Shown here: one piece after another, positions 17,889-25,879 of the stretch
How the letters are laid out: each line of letters opens with the position of its first letter
Position numbering within the stretch: the stretch's first letter is position 1
DNA from: Azospirillum melinis
GTDB taxonomy: Bacteria; Pseudomonadota; Alphaproteobacteria; Azospirillales; Azospirillaceae
Direction of reading: 5' to 3'
Length of the DNA stretch: 64,000 nt
Assembly: GCF_013340935.1 (NCBI RefSeq)
Contig: NZ_WHOS01000036.1
Location: 1-64,000 of the forward strand
Notes under the pieces: generated by a model
What the model was told of the DNA's origin: nothing
What the model saw: only the letters and a program-made list of their open reading frames with translations
The model's database searches: none
Translations under genes and position numbers: made by a program

Positions 17889-18706
17889 GGGTCGTTCCCT
17901 TCGCGTCCGGTGAGGGAGGGGCGCCGGTCCAGCGCGAAGCCGGCCAGCAGCCGGTTCTGCAACAGCAGCGCCAGCAGGGATTGGAGGTCGGCGCCGGCGG
18001 CCGCCTCGTCCGCGGCGGCCTCGTCCAGGGTGGCGCCGGCCAGCAACCCGGCGGCGAGCGCGCCGTCGGCCGCGGTCAGCCGGGTGCAGCGCACCTCGCC
18101 TTCGCCGCAACCGTCTCCGTCGCCGGGGACGCGGCCGATCAGAACCGCTTCCGGCAGGGGCGCCGGTGTCGCGTCGGCATCCTTCCACAGCGCATGGAGG
18201 TTCCAGCCCGATTGCACCAGCCGCAGCGACGGGTGCGGCGCCAGCCGCAGGGAGCCCGCCTGGTCCGGCGGGATGGCGGCGAGCCGGGCGAGGTCGAGCG
18301 GTTCGGCGTCGGCGGCGAACAGCGCCTCGTGCATCGCCCAGTCGAGCCGGGCGAGGTCGGGCGCCCAAGCCGGGAGTTCGGCGGCCGGTTCCAGGTCGGC
18401 AAGCCAATCGGCGAAGCCGGCGCCGTAGCTCCACAGCATTGGCAGGCGGGGCGGGGCCTCCGCCGCGAAGCGGCAGGCGAGCATGGTGAAGGGCTGCTCG
18501 CCCAATTGTTTGGATAGCGCCCGGCGCAGGGTGGGGTGAGCGTGACCGAGAATAGCGGCCAGCGACCCCATCACCGTGTTGCGGTAGACCGCCAGCCGCC
18601 CGGCCGGCAAATCCGGGCGCAAGGCCGCGGCGACCGCCGGATCGCCGCGCAGCAGATAGGCGGCGAAGTCGCGCTGAAAACCAGCAAGTTTCGCGTCAGC
18701 CGGCAC
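17885..18706 (-). CDS. bufC: DUF2063 protein (HvfC/BufC-like RiPP partner)
   Basis: The 273-residue protein has the DUF2063 N-terminal domain (FQRDFAAYLL, LAVYRNTVMGSL, LGHAHPTLRRAL) and a C-terminal alpha/beta portion. In HvfABC and bufferin systems this protein partners the DUF692 metalloenzyme and helps present the precursor peptide. I chose the GTG at 18706 because GGAGGT lies five bases upstream and the protein then starts at the family N-terminus; it overlaps the end of the DUF692 gene by 11 nt. The alternative longer frame to 18871 is not family-like. Confidence 0.85.
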   Translation of the reverse strand: MPADAKLAGFQRDFAAYLLRGDPAVAAALRPDLPAGRLAVYRNTVMGSLAAILGHAHPTLRRALSKQLGEQPFTMLACRFAAEAPPRLPMLWSYGAGFADWLADLEPAAELPAWAPDLARLDWAMHEALFAADAEPLDLARLAAIPPDQAGSLRLAPHPSLRLVQSGWNLHALWKDADATPAPLPEAVLIGRVPGDGDGCGEGEVRCTRLTAADGALAAGLLAGATLDEAAADEAAAGADLQSLLALLLQNRLLAGFALDRRPSLTGREGNDP

Positions 18707-19601
18707 GATGGACCTCCGCGATCCTGGCCGGCATTTCGACAGGCCGCATCCGGGCATCGAGCAGCCGCTGCGCCCTTCCCGCCTCGGCCAGAAGCCCGTC
18801 GAGCGGCGGCAGGTCGTTGTCCCATTCGACCAGCACCGGCCGTGGGCCGATGCGGTCCAGCACCTCGGCACAGAGCGCCATCACAGGCTCGCCGACCGTG
18901 CTGCCATGGTCGTCGATCAGCAGCTCCTCGCCGCCGACCGTCACGCGGGCATGACCGGCCAGATGCAGTTCACCGACCGCCTCGGCCGGGATGGCGTCGA
19001 GCCACGCCGACGGATCGAAGCCGAGATTGACCGAGGAGACGTAGAGGTTGTTGACGTCGAGCAGCAGGCCGCAGCCGGTGCGGGCGGCCAGTTCCGCCAG
19101 GAATTCGGCTTCGGGAATGGCGCTGTCGGCGAAGGCGAGGCAGGCCGCCGGATTCTCGACCAGGATGCGCCGGCCGAAAGCGTCCTGGGCGTGGTCGATG
19201 TTGCGGCGGACCCGGTCCAGGCTGTCCTCGGTGTAGGGCAGCGGCAGCAGGTCGTTGAGGTAGGTGGCGTCGGTGACGCTCCAGGACAGATGTTCGGAGA
19301 TCAGCCCCGGTTCCAGCCGGTCATAGAGGCCGCGCAACCGCATCAGATGGTCGGGGTCGAGACCGCCGGCACTGCCCAGCGACAGGCCGACGCCGTGGCA
19401 GCTTACGACCGTGTCGCGGCGGACCCGTAAAATGCCGGCCAGACGCGGGCCGCCGGGAACCAGATAGTTTTCCGGATGGATCTCGACCCAGGGAATGGGA
19501 CAGCCGGCCGCGACGAACGCCTCCCGATGCGGCTCGCGCAGGCCGATGCCGGCGGCGACCGGCACCGGCCGAGGGAGCGTGGAGGGCGCCGCCGCGGCCA
19601 T
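18696..19601 (-). CDS. bufB: DUF692 multinuclear iron oxygenase (HvfB/BufB/MbnB type)
   Basis: This 301-residue TIM-barrel enzyme belongs to the DUF692 family (MbnB, HvfB, TglH). Those enzymes use two or three irons to rearrange cysteines of small precursors to oxazolone/thioamide or thiooxazole groups. Visible metal-site segments include EIHPENY, SCHGVGLSLG, ISEHLSW, VENPAA, LLDVNNLYVSSVN, ELHLAGHA and DDHGS. No export signal, as expected for modification in the cytoplasm. It starts 4 nt after the stop of the DUF2282 precursor gene, giving the precursor-modifier order of bufferin loci. Confidence 0.92.
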   Translation of the reverse strand: MAAAAPSTLPRPVPVAAGIGLREPHREAFVAAGCPIPWVEIHPENYLVPGGPRLAGILRVRRDTVVSCHGVGLSLGSAGGLDPDHLMRLRGLYDRLEPGLISEHLSWSVTDATYLNDLLPLPYTEDSLDRVRRNIDHAQDAFGRRILVENPAACLAFADSAIPEAEFLAELAARTGCGLLLDVNNLYVSSVNLGFDPSAWLDAIPAEAVGELHLAGHARVTVGGEELLIDDHGSTVGEPVMALCAEVLDRIGPRPVLVEWDNDLPPLDGLLAEAGRAQRLLDARMRPVEMPARIAEVHRAG

Positions 19602-19605
19602 CGCC

Positions 19606-19932
19606 TCAGCCCTTCTTCTTGGTGTTGGCGCCGTCGAACGGCTTCAGCGATCCCATTTCCTCGGCACAGGTGCCGGCCTTCACCAGTTTCCAGTCGCCGC
19701 CGTCGAAGGTCAGGTTGCTGTTGCCGGCGCAGGAATGCAGGCCCTTGGCATGGGCGCAGCCATTCTCGCCCGGCTTGGAGATGCCATAGCATTTCTCCAT
19801 GTTGGACTGCGCGGCGGCCGGGCCGGCCATCAGGGCCAGGGCACCGGTAAGCGCACCGGCCAGGGCGCCGGCGATCGGAAGCAGGGCCAACGTCGTCGTG
19901 GGGGTCTTCGCGGGGGTCTTGGTGGCGGTCAT
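19606..19932 (-). CDS. bufA1: DUF2282 bufferin-type RiPP precursor
   Basis: The 108-residue product has an N-terminal hydrophobic export signal (about residues 14-41, ending GPAAAQS) and a small mature part with four cysteines at 48, 59, 68 and 89 in the DUF2282 pattern KCYGxxKxGxNxC...HSCAG...GTC. Bufferins are exported, Cys-modified peptides that bind copper in the periplasm. GGAGGA lies about nine bases before the ATG at 19932. One departure is ENGC where many family members have NDC. It is the first gene of the set and lies 53 nt after a peroxiredoxin gene on the same strand, so it may be read from that gene's promoter. Confidence 0.9.
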   Translation of the reverse strand: MTATKTPAKTPTTTLALLPIAGALAGALTGALALMAGPAAAQSNMEKCYGISKPGENGCAHAKGLHSCAGNSNLTFDGGDWKLVKAGTCAEEMGSLKPFDGANTKKKG

Positions 19933-19985
19933 GGTCGTGTTCCTCCGTTGCGGAATGACTGTGGTTTTGGAAAGGTGGGCGCCGG

Positions 19986-20648
19986 TCAGGACGCCGGGAC
20001 GCGGTCGTGCAGCAGATCGACGAGCGCCTGCGGCTCCGGGCGTTGGGTGAAGTCGGCGTCGATGGCGGCGAAGCGCACGACGCCGCTTGGCGACAGCAGG
20101 TAGGTCGCCGGGATCGGCAGCTGCCAGGGCTCTCCGGGCGGACGGCCCTGGCGGGCGTTGAGGTCGAGGCCGCGGTCGCGGTAGAGATCGCGCAGTTCGT
20201 CCGGCACACGGAAGACGAGGCCGTAGCTGCGGGCCACCATCGCCCCCTGGTCGGACAGGATGTCGAAATCCAGCGCGTTGCGCTCCGCCAGCGTCAGGCT
20301 GTGGTCGGGCAATTCGGGCGACACCGCCACCAGCCGGGCGCCCCCGGCGGTCAAGTGCGGCAGCGCCAGCTGCATGGCCCTGAGCTGGGCGCAACAATAG
20401 GGACACCACTCGCCGCGATAGAACAGCAGGATGACCGGCCCCCGCTCCAGCGTCTCGTAGAGGGAGACCGTCCGGCCCAGATGGTTCGGCAAGGCGAAGT
20501 CGGGAGCCTGAAGGCCGGGGCGCAACGCCCCCAGCTCGACCCCGCGCGCCTTCAGATCGGCGACCACCCGGTCCATCATCGCAAGCACCCCCGGCAGGGT
20601 CTTCCCGGTCTGCGCCCGGATGCTGCGGAGTTGGCGTTGAAGACGCAT
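19986..20648 (-). CDS. Peroxiredoxin-like (AhpC/TSA) protein
   Basis: This 220-residue thioredoxin-fold protein has the segment FYRGEWCPYCCAQL, with Cys82, Cys85 and Cys86 in place of the single peroxidatic cysteine plus distant resolving cysteine of typical 2-Cys peroxiredoxins. No signal peptide. It probably reduces peroxides in the cytoplasm. It lies immediately upstream of the bufferin precursor and is divergent from a LysR regulator (150 nt apart), so it may head the longer stress transcript. A second member of the same subfamily is at 24493-25170. Confidence 0.85.
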   Translation of the reverse strand: MRLQRQLRSIRAQTGKTLPGVLAMMDRVVADLKARGVELGALRPGLQAPDFALPNHLGRTVSLYETLERGPVILLFYRGEWCPYCCAQLRAMQLALPHLTAGGARLVAVSPELPDHSLTLAERNALDFDILSDQGAMVARSYGLVFRVPDELRDLYRDRGLDLNARQGRPPGEPWQLPIPATYLLSPSGVVRFAAIDADFTQRPEPQALVDLLHDRVPAS

Positions 20649-20733
20649 CGGGCATTTCCCTGTCGGCGTGTCCGTTGCCCCGATCCTGTCAAAAGCCGGA
20701 TTTGCGAAACATAGGGGGACACGCACAATATCT

Positions 20734-20748
20734 TTGCGCAGAATGCAA
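20734..20748. promoter_or_regulatory. Candidate LysR box between peroxiredoxin and LysR genes
   Basis: In the 150-nt divergent region 20649-20798, the sequence TTGC-N7-GCAA fits the T-N11-A inverted-repeat pattern of LysR operators. It lies 51 nt before the LysR start and 86 nt before the peroxiredoxin start, a normal position for control of both genes. Confidence 0.4.
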
Positions 20749-20798
20749 GAATGCGCCTGGGGACGGGATGTGGCAGGGCGCGGGGCGCGGAGGACGGC

Positions 20799-21737
20799 AT
20801 GGACCGGCTGGACGATCTGACGGTGCTGGTAGAGGTGGTGGACAGCGGCAGCCTGTCTGCGGCGGCGGAGCGGCTGGGTCTCTCGGCGTCGGCGATCAGC
20901 CGGCGCATCGCCCAGATGGAGAACCGGCTGGGCACCCGCCTGCTGGCGCGCACGACGCGGCGGATCGCGCTGACCGACGCCGGCGCCACCTTCTGCCTGC
21001 GGGCCCGCGCCATCCTGGCGGCGTTGGACGAAGCGGAACAGTCGCTGACCGAGATGGGCGAGGAGCCGCGCGGCACCCTGCGCATCACCATGCCGGTGCT
21101 GTTCGGGCAGATGCGGGTGGCGCCGCTGCTGGCATCGTATCTGCACCGTCACCCCGGCGTGTCGCTGGAGGTCAGCCTGAACGACCGCGTGCAACGGCTG
21201 GTCGAGGAGGGGTTCGATCTGGCGATCCGCGCCGGACGGCTGGCCGACTCCAGCCTGATCGCCCGCCGGCTGCGGCCGTTGCGCCGCCATGTGGTGGCCA
21301 GTCCGGACTATCTGGAGCGGCGTGGCGTACCGCGGTCGCCGGCCGATCTCGTCCGTCATGAGTGCCTGACGCTGCTGTCGGGTTCCGGCCGGACGGAATG
21401 GGAGTTCATGGCCGGCGACCGGCGCGAGATCCTGCGGCCGTCCGGCAGTTTCCAGGCCGACAGCCTGTGGCTGCTGCGCCATGCCGCGGTGGGCGGGCTG
21501 GGGCTGGCGCGGCTGGCCGATTTCATCGTCGAGCAGGACATCCGCGCCGGCCGCCTCGTCCCGCTCCTGTCCGAACTGGAGGTGACGGACGAGGCCATCC
21601 ATGTCGTCTACCCGGCGACCCGCCACGTCTCGCCGAAGGTGCGCAGCTTCATCGAGCATCTGCTCACCGGATTGAACAAACCGGAATCAGCCGACCTGCC
21701 GGGATCAGCCGACCTGATAGACACCTCCGGCGCTTGA
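20799..21737 (+). CDS. LysR-family transcriptional regulator
   Basis: This 312-residue protein has the LysR N-terminal winged helix (residues 1-60: FVEVVDSGSL-like VEVVDSGSLSAAAERLG and SASAISRRIAQ) and a periplasmic-binding-protein-like effector domain. GGAGGACGGC precedes the ATG at 20799. It is divergent from the peroxiredoxin gene and is the likely regulator of it. The final residues contain a short in-frame duplication (ESADLPGSADL), a trace of a recent tandem repeat at the 3' end. Confidence 0.92.
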   Translation: MDRLDDLTVLVEVVDSGSLSAAAERLGLSASAISRRIAQMENRLGTRLLARTTRRIALTDAGATFCLRARAILAALDEAEQSLTEMGEEPRGTLRITMPVLFGQMRVAPLLASYLHRHPGVSLEVSLNDRVQRLVEEGFDLAIRAGRLADSSLIARRLRPLRRHVVASPDYLERRGVPRSPADLVRHECLTLLSGSGRTEWEFMAGDRREILRPSGSFQADSLWLLRHAAVGGLGLARLADFIVEQDIRAGRLVPLLSELEVTDEAIHVVYPATRHVSPKVRSFIEHLLTGLNKPESADLPGSADLIDTSGA

Positions 21738-21791
21738 GACTGCAACAGGCCGGGGAGCAGCTTGCGCCCCCCCCCCGCTGCCGGTCCTCGC

Positions 21792-22598
21792 TTACAAGGC
21801 GGCATGCCCCTTCACCGCCACCTCAAGGCGGGCCTTGAGGTCGAGGAAGCGCGCATCGATGGCCAGCGGGTCATCCCGGTTGAGCGCGATCATCGCCGCC
21901 CGTGCTTCGCCGCCGCGGATCACCTCCAGCGCCTCCGCTTCGATCCCTGCCACGATGGCCGCGGCCACGGCTTCCGCGCTCTCGCGGCTGAAGCCCAGCT
22001 CCGGGCCGGCAGTGTTCGACGCCATCATCGGGGTGTCCGTGGCCCCGGGATAAACGGTCAGCACATGGACGCCCTCGCCTTTCAGTTCACGGCGCAAGGC
22101 CTCGCCGAATCGTGCCAGACCGGCCTTGGCGCCGGCATAAGTGGCGTAGAATGGCGCGCCGACTAGCCCCAGGCCCGACGAAACATTCACGACCATCCCC
22201 TCGCCGCTGGTGCGCAGCGCTGGAAGAGCGGCCCGCGTCAGCAGGATCGGCGCGGTCAGATCGACGGCGATCATCGCGAGGATGTCCTCCTCCGCGACAT
22301 GCTCCAGCCGCCCGGCACGGACGCCGCCGGCGTTGTTGACCAGGATGTCGAGCCCGCCCAATGCGCCGAGCGCCTGGTCGAGCGTCTGCCGACGCCCCTC
22401 GGTGGTCGCGACATCGGCCACGATGCCGCTCACCGAATTTCCAGCCTTCCGCAAGGCATCGACCGCGGCAGCCAACCGGTCGGGGCGCCGGCCGGTGATG
22501 GCAAGGGCCACCCCCTTCTCGCCGAGCGCCTGGGCAACAGCAAAGCCGATGCCGCTGGAGCCGCCGGTGATCAGCGCGCGTTTCCCAGAGAGAATCAT
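21792..22598 (-). CDS. Short-chain dehydrogenase/reductase
   Basis: The 268-residue enzyme has the classical SDR features: nucleotide-binding TGGSSGIG near residue 11, NNAGG, and the catalytic YxxxK as YAGAK, with a preceding Ser in NVSSGLG. It is a cytoplasmic NAD(P)-dependent oxidoreductase; substrate unknown. It is convergent with the LysR gene at 20799, and the 54-nt gap contains a run of ten C residues at 21767-21776. It precedes, on the same strand, nothing in its own operon; the CMD-like gene lies 73 nt upstream and may be co-transcribed. Confidence 0.9.
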   Translation of the reverse strand: MILSGKRALITGGSSGIGFAVAQALGEKGVALAITGRRPDRLAAAVDALRKAGNSVSGIVADVATTEGRRQTLDQALGALGGLDILVNNAGGVRAGRLEHVAEEDILAMIAVDLTAPILLTRAALPALRTSGEGMVVNVSSGLGLVGAPFYATYAGAKAGLARFGEALRRELKGEGVHVLTVYPGATDTPMMASNTAGPELGFSRESAEAVAAAIVAGIEAEALEVIRGGEARAAMIALNRDDPLAIDARFLDLKARLEVAVKGHAAL

Positions 22599-22671
22599 GT
22601 CAGCTCCGTATGGATCGATTGTGGCAATGGGACCTGCCGGCTGGGGACAGGAACAGCGCTGTGCCCCCGTG

Positions 22672-23232
22672 TCAGGCGACGGCGGGCTTGCTCCACTCGT
22701 TGCCCTTCATGAAGGCGTCGAGCGGCGTGTGGGTGATGTGGTTGGTGTAGTTGCTCATCACCTTGGTGGCGACGCCGAGCACCACCTCCAGCACGTTGCG
22801 GCGGGTGAAGCCGGCCGCCAGGAAGGCATCGACGTCCGCGTCGGCGACCCAGCCGCGATTGCGCACCACCAGCGTGGCGAAGCGGTGCAGTGCCTCCAGC
22901 CGGGCGTCGGGCAGTTCGCTGCCGGCGCGCAGCGCGGCGATCACGTCCTCGCCCATCTTCTGCATCCGGGCGAGCGTGGTGTGGCCAGCCATGCAGTAGT
23001 GGCACTCGTTCTCGAAATTGGCGGTCAGATAGACGACCTGCTGCTCATGCGTGGTGAGCGTGGTCTTGGAGAACAGGTCCCACAGCGCCGTGTAGCCGGC
23101 CAGCAGTTCCGGCGATTCCGCCATATAGGACTGCAGGTTCGGCACGAAGCCGAAAGCGGCCTTCACGCCCTCGAAAATCGGCTTTGCGGCATCGGGGGCG
23201 GTGTCGAGGGTGTGGCTGGTGAATTGGGTCAT
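22672..23232 (-). CDS. Carboxymuconolactone decarboxylase/AhpD-like protein
   Basis: The 186-residue helical protein carries ENECHYCMAGHTTLARMQ, the CxxC-x3-H active site of AhpD/CMD-like proteins that act as thiol peroxidases or disulfide reductants. The ATG at 23232 begins the family N-terminus; the longer frame to 23286 adds a non-conserved leader. It is next to an SDR gene and a LysR gene, and two peroxiredoxins are close by, so a role in peroxide or electrophile defence is more likely than aromatic catabolism. Confidence 0.85.
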   Translation of the reverse strand: MTQFTSHTLDTAPDAAKPIFEGVKAAFGFVPNLQSYMAESPELLAGYTALWDLFSKTTLTTHEQQVVYLTANFENECHYCMAGHTTLARMQKMGEDVIAALRAGSELPDARLEALHRFATLVVRNRGWVADADVDAFLAAGFTRRNVLEVVLGVATKVMSNYTNHITHTPLDAFMKGNEWSKPAVA

Positions 23233-23324
23233 GGAGGAGGGTCCTTGTTCCGTCGGCTGCGTTCGACGGGACGGACCCTGACCCATTCCAAGAGCGGCGC
23301 GTAGGCGGGCTGCGCGACTAATGC

Positions 23325-24272
23325 CTATGCCTCCTGGGAATGATCCTGCTGGGACTGGCGTCCACCCAAGTCCGCATCCTCAACCGGCGCGCCATCTCCA
23401 TTCACGATCCCCGCGACGAACTCCGCAAAGGCGCGCGCCTTGGTGCTGGCCAGCCGCCCGGTGGGAAACACCGCCCACAAATCGATCGGCGGCAGCGTCC
23501 AGTCTTCCAGCACGCGCCGCACCGACCCGTCCGCAAGCTCGGGACCGAACATCCAGTCGGACGCGACCGCCAGCCCCAGATCGGCCAGAACCGCCGCCCG
23601 GATCCCTTCCGCCGCGCTGACCCGCAGCCGGCCGCGCACCACGACCGACGCTTCGGTCCCGCCCTGCCGGAATGCCCAGCCGTTGCTGAGCTGGCTATAG
23701 ACCACCGCATCGTGATCGGCGAGATCGGCCGGGGTCCGCGGCACGCCCGCGCGGGCAAGATAGGCGGGCGTCGCCACGACCGAACGGCCACCGCTGGCAA
23801 TCCGCCGCGCCACCGCCGTCGAATCCGACAGCGTACCCATGCGCAGGGCGACGTCGATCCCCTCGGACACCAGATCGATCACCCGGTCGTCCAGGATCAC
23901 CTCCATGTCCAGGTCCGGATGGCGGCTCAGAAACTCGGGGAGGCGCGGCACGATCAGCAGCCGGGCGAAGGTGGTCGCGGCGCAGATGCGCAGCCGGCCC
24001 GACAGTCCGGCACCGGCGCCCCGCGCCTCCAGTTCCGCTTCGTCGGCCTCCCGGATGGCGAGCCGGGCGCGCTCATAAAAACGCAGTCCCGCTTCGGTGG
24101 GCGTCAGGCCGTGGGTCGACCGCAGCAGCAGGCGCACCTGCAACCGCTCCTCCAACTGCGCAATCGTCTTGGAGATGGCCGGCTGCCCCACCCCCAACTG
24201 CCGGGCGGCACCCGAGAAGGAGCCGGTCTCCACCACGCGCACGAAGCTGGCCATCGCCTGCAATCGGTCCAT
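23325..24272 (-). CDS. LysR-family transcriptional regulator
   Basis: This 315-residue regulator has the HTH segment FVRVVETGSFSGAARQLG and QPAISKTIAQLEERL and a standard co-inducer domain. Its start codon lies only five bases from a perfect palindrome, and it is divergent from the peroxiredoxin at 24493, so it probably controls that gene and itself. It could also regulate the CMD/SDR pair downstream on its own strand. Confidence 0.92.
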   Translation of the reverse strand: MDRLQAMASFVRVVETGSFSGAARQLGVGQPAISKTIAQLEERLQVRLLLRSTHGLTPTEAGLRFYERARLAIREADEAELEARGAGAGLSGRLRICAATTFARLLIVPRLPEFLSRHPDLDMEVILDDRVIDLVSEGIDVALRMGTLSDSTAVARRIASGGRSVVATPAYLARAGVPRTPADLADHDAVVYSQLSNGWAFRQGGTEASVVVRGRLRVSAAEGIRAAVLADLGLAVASDWMFGPELADGSVRRVLEDWTLPPIDLWAVFPTGRLASTKARAFAEFVAGIVNGDGAPVEDADLGGRQSQQDHSQEA

Positions 24273-24276
24273 CGTT

Positions 24277-24343
24277 ATTCCTGACAGGAATTGCCGTTAT
24301 CGCTCCAGCCGGTCTGCCGCCCGGAGGTTGGAATGGCGATAAC
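24277..24343. promoter_or_regulatory. Palindromic LysR-type operator region
   Basis: The 220-nt divergent region 24273-24492 holds two inverted repeats. ATTCCTGACAGGAAT at 24277-24291 is a perfect 15-nt palindrome fitting ATTCC-N5-GGAAT. GTTATCGC at 24296-24303 is repeated as its exact complement GCGATAAC at 24336-24343. The nearness of the first site to the LysR start suggests autorepression; the second pair could be the activation site for the peroxiredoxin. Confidence 0.5.
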
Positions 24344-24492
24344 TCTCCCATCGGCGGCGACGCTGCAAGGGAGAAGCGAAGGACTGGGGAGCCGTCAACG
24401 AGATCGTGCCCGCCGGCCAATTGCCCGCCCGCTCCGCCGCCGCAAACGGCTGATCCGCATTCCCTCCACTCCATACGGCAAAGGACTTCCCC

Positions 24493-25170
24493 ATGTCGCT
24501 CCAGGACAGGCTCGACGCCTTCAAGGCCGATTTCCAGGCGGGCAAGCCGCCCTACAATGTCCCCCGCACGGTGATCGAGACGATGCACCGCGCCACCGCC
24601 GAACTGATCGCCTCGGACGCCGCCGGCCGTGCGCTCAAGGCCGGGGACAAGGCCCCCGCCTTCACGTTGAACGACCCCGACGGCAAGGCGGTGTCGTCCG
24701 CCGCCCTGCTGGCGGAGGGGCCGCTGGTGGTCAGCTTCTACCGCGGCGTCTGGTGCCCCTACTGCAACATGGAACTCCAGGCATTGCAGGCGGCGCTGCC
24801 GACCTTCCGGTCCCTCGGAGCGAACCTGCTCGCCATTTCGCCGCAGACGGCCCCGAACAGCCGCAAGTCGGTGCGCCAGAACGCGCTCGGCTTCCCGATC
24901 CTGTCGGATCCGCACAACGACGTCGCTGCTGCGTTCGGCCTGCGCTTTGCGCTGCCCGATTATCTGGTCGAACTTTACAAGGGGCTGAAGAACGACCTGC
25001 CGGCATTCAACGGCGACCCAAGCTGGACGCTGCCGATGCCGGCCCGCTTCGTCATCGGGCAGGATGGCACGATCCTCTACGCCGAGGTCAACCCGGACTA
25101 CACCCGCCGCCCCGAACCCGAGGACATGCTGCCGGCCCTGCGCGGCGTCAGCCGGACGGCGGCCGCGTGA
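24493..25170 (+). CDS. Peroxiredoxin-like (AhpC/TSA) protein, second copy
   Basis: The 225-residue protein is a paralogue of the one at 19986-20648, with the segment FYRGVWCPYCNMEL (Cys88 and Cys91), LLAISPQTAPNSRKS and a C-terminal YTRRPEPEDMLPAL also matched in the paralogue (FTQRPEPQALVDLL). It has the subfamily's helical N-terminal extension and no signal peptide. It is divergent from a LysR gene, exactly as the first copy is. Probable cytoplasmic peroxide reductase. Confidence 0.88.
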   Translation: MSLQDRLDAFKADFQAGKPPYNVPRTVIETMHRATAELIASDAAGRALKAGDKAPAFTLNDPDGKAVSSAALLAEGPLVVSFYRGVWCPYCNMELQALQAALPTFRSLGANLLAISPQTAPNSRKSVRQNALGFPILSDPHNDVAAAFGLRFALPDYLVELYKGLKNDLPAFNGDPSWTLPMPARFVIGQDGTILYAEVNPDYTRRPEPEDMLPALRGVSRTAAA

Positions 25171-25243
25171 TCTCCGGCGATCACAACGGCGTCCTTCAAG
25201 CGACGAATCAAGCCGTGTGCCTGCGCAGAACCGCCATTGCGCT

Positions 25244-25879
25244 TCACCATCTCAGGAACCGACGTCCGGCGAGACAGCCCGCAACACCCATGAGGAGGAT
25301 AGCGGCGGAATACCAAGCCGCCACGAAAAGCGGGCTGTCGTCGGGGCAGTGCATCGCGTAGAAGGTGGCCGCGATGCCGCCCGCTGCCAGACCGGCGAAC
25401 CCGCCCGCCAGCGCCGGGCGCTCCGGAGCGCCCCGCCGCATCACGGCGATCAGGAGGGCAAGCGGCCCAATGGCCATCAGTGGGATCAGGATCAGGCAGA
25501 AGCCGGCGTTGGCGCCGACGAGGCGCGACTGCCAAAGGTTCGCCGGGACCTGATAAAGCTCCAGCGCGACCGCAGCCGCCAGGAGGACCGGAACGGCGCC
25601 AAGCACCAGCCGCCAGCCGCCGGCCGCCATTCCCGGCCGGCTCAGGCGCAGGGCGACGCCCAGGGCGCCCAGGGCCAGCGGCACCGTCGCGACGAACTTG
25701 AACAGGAAACGTGCGCTCTCCGCCGCCCGTCCGATGTCCGGCCGGATCCCGATCACGGCAAGGAAGACACCGCCGGCAACGAGAATGCCCAACAGGGTCG
25801 CCGTCATGAAGGCCGTACCGAAGCCGAAACGCGGCGGCGGGTCGAGCGCCAGCCGGTCGATCAAATCCTCTGTCCTCAT
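25244..25879 (-). CDS. nrsF: NrsF-like membrane anti-sigma factor (DUF1109)
   Basis: This 211-residue protein has six predicted transmembrane helices after a short cytoplasmic N-terminus, the layout of NrsF/DUF1109 anti-sigma factors. Cys128 (GFCLILIPL) and Cys178 (MHCPDDSP) sit close to the two cysteines that Caulobacter NrsF needs for metal sensing. The ATG at 25879 overlaps the sigma stop by 4 nt (ATGA), showing coupled translation. It is expected to hold the sigma factor inactive until the thiols meet metal or oxidant. Confidence 0.88.
   Translation of the reverse strand: MRTEDLIDRLALDPPPRFGFGTAFMTATLLGILVAGGVFLAVIGIRPDIGRAAESARFLFKFVATVPLALGALGVALRLSRPGMAAGGWRLVLGAVPVLLAAAVALELYQVPANLWQSRLVGANAGFCLILIPLMAIGPLALLIAVMRRGAPERPALAGGFAGLAAGGIAATFYAMHCPDDSPLFVAAWYSAAILLMGVAGCLAGRRFLRW

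Noticed and set aside
19933..19985. Search for a SigF-type promoter (GTAACC-like) directly before the bufferin precursor gene.
   Set aside because: Nothing convincing was found; transcription from the peroxiredoxin promoter is equally possible.
21767..21776. Run of ten C residues, possible phase-variation tract.
   Set aside because: It lies between convergent genes, outside coding and promoter regions, so no switch is evident.
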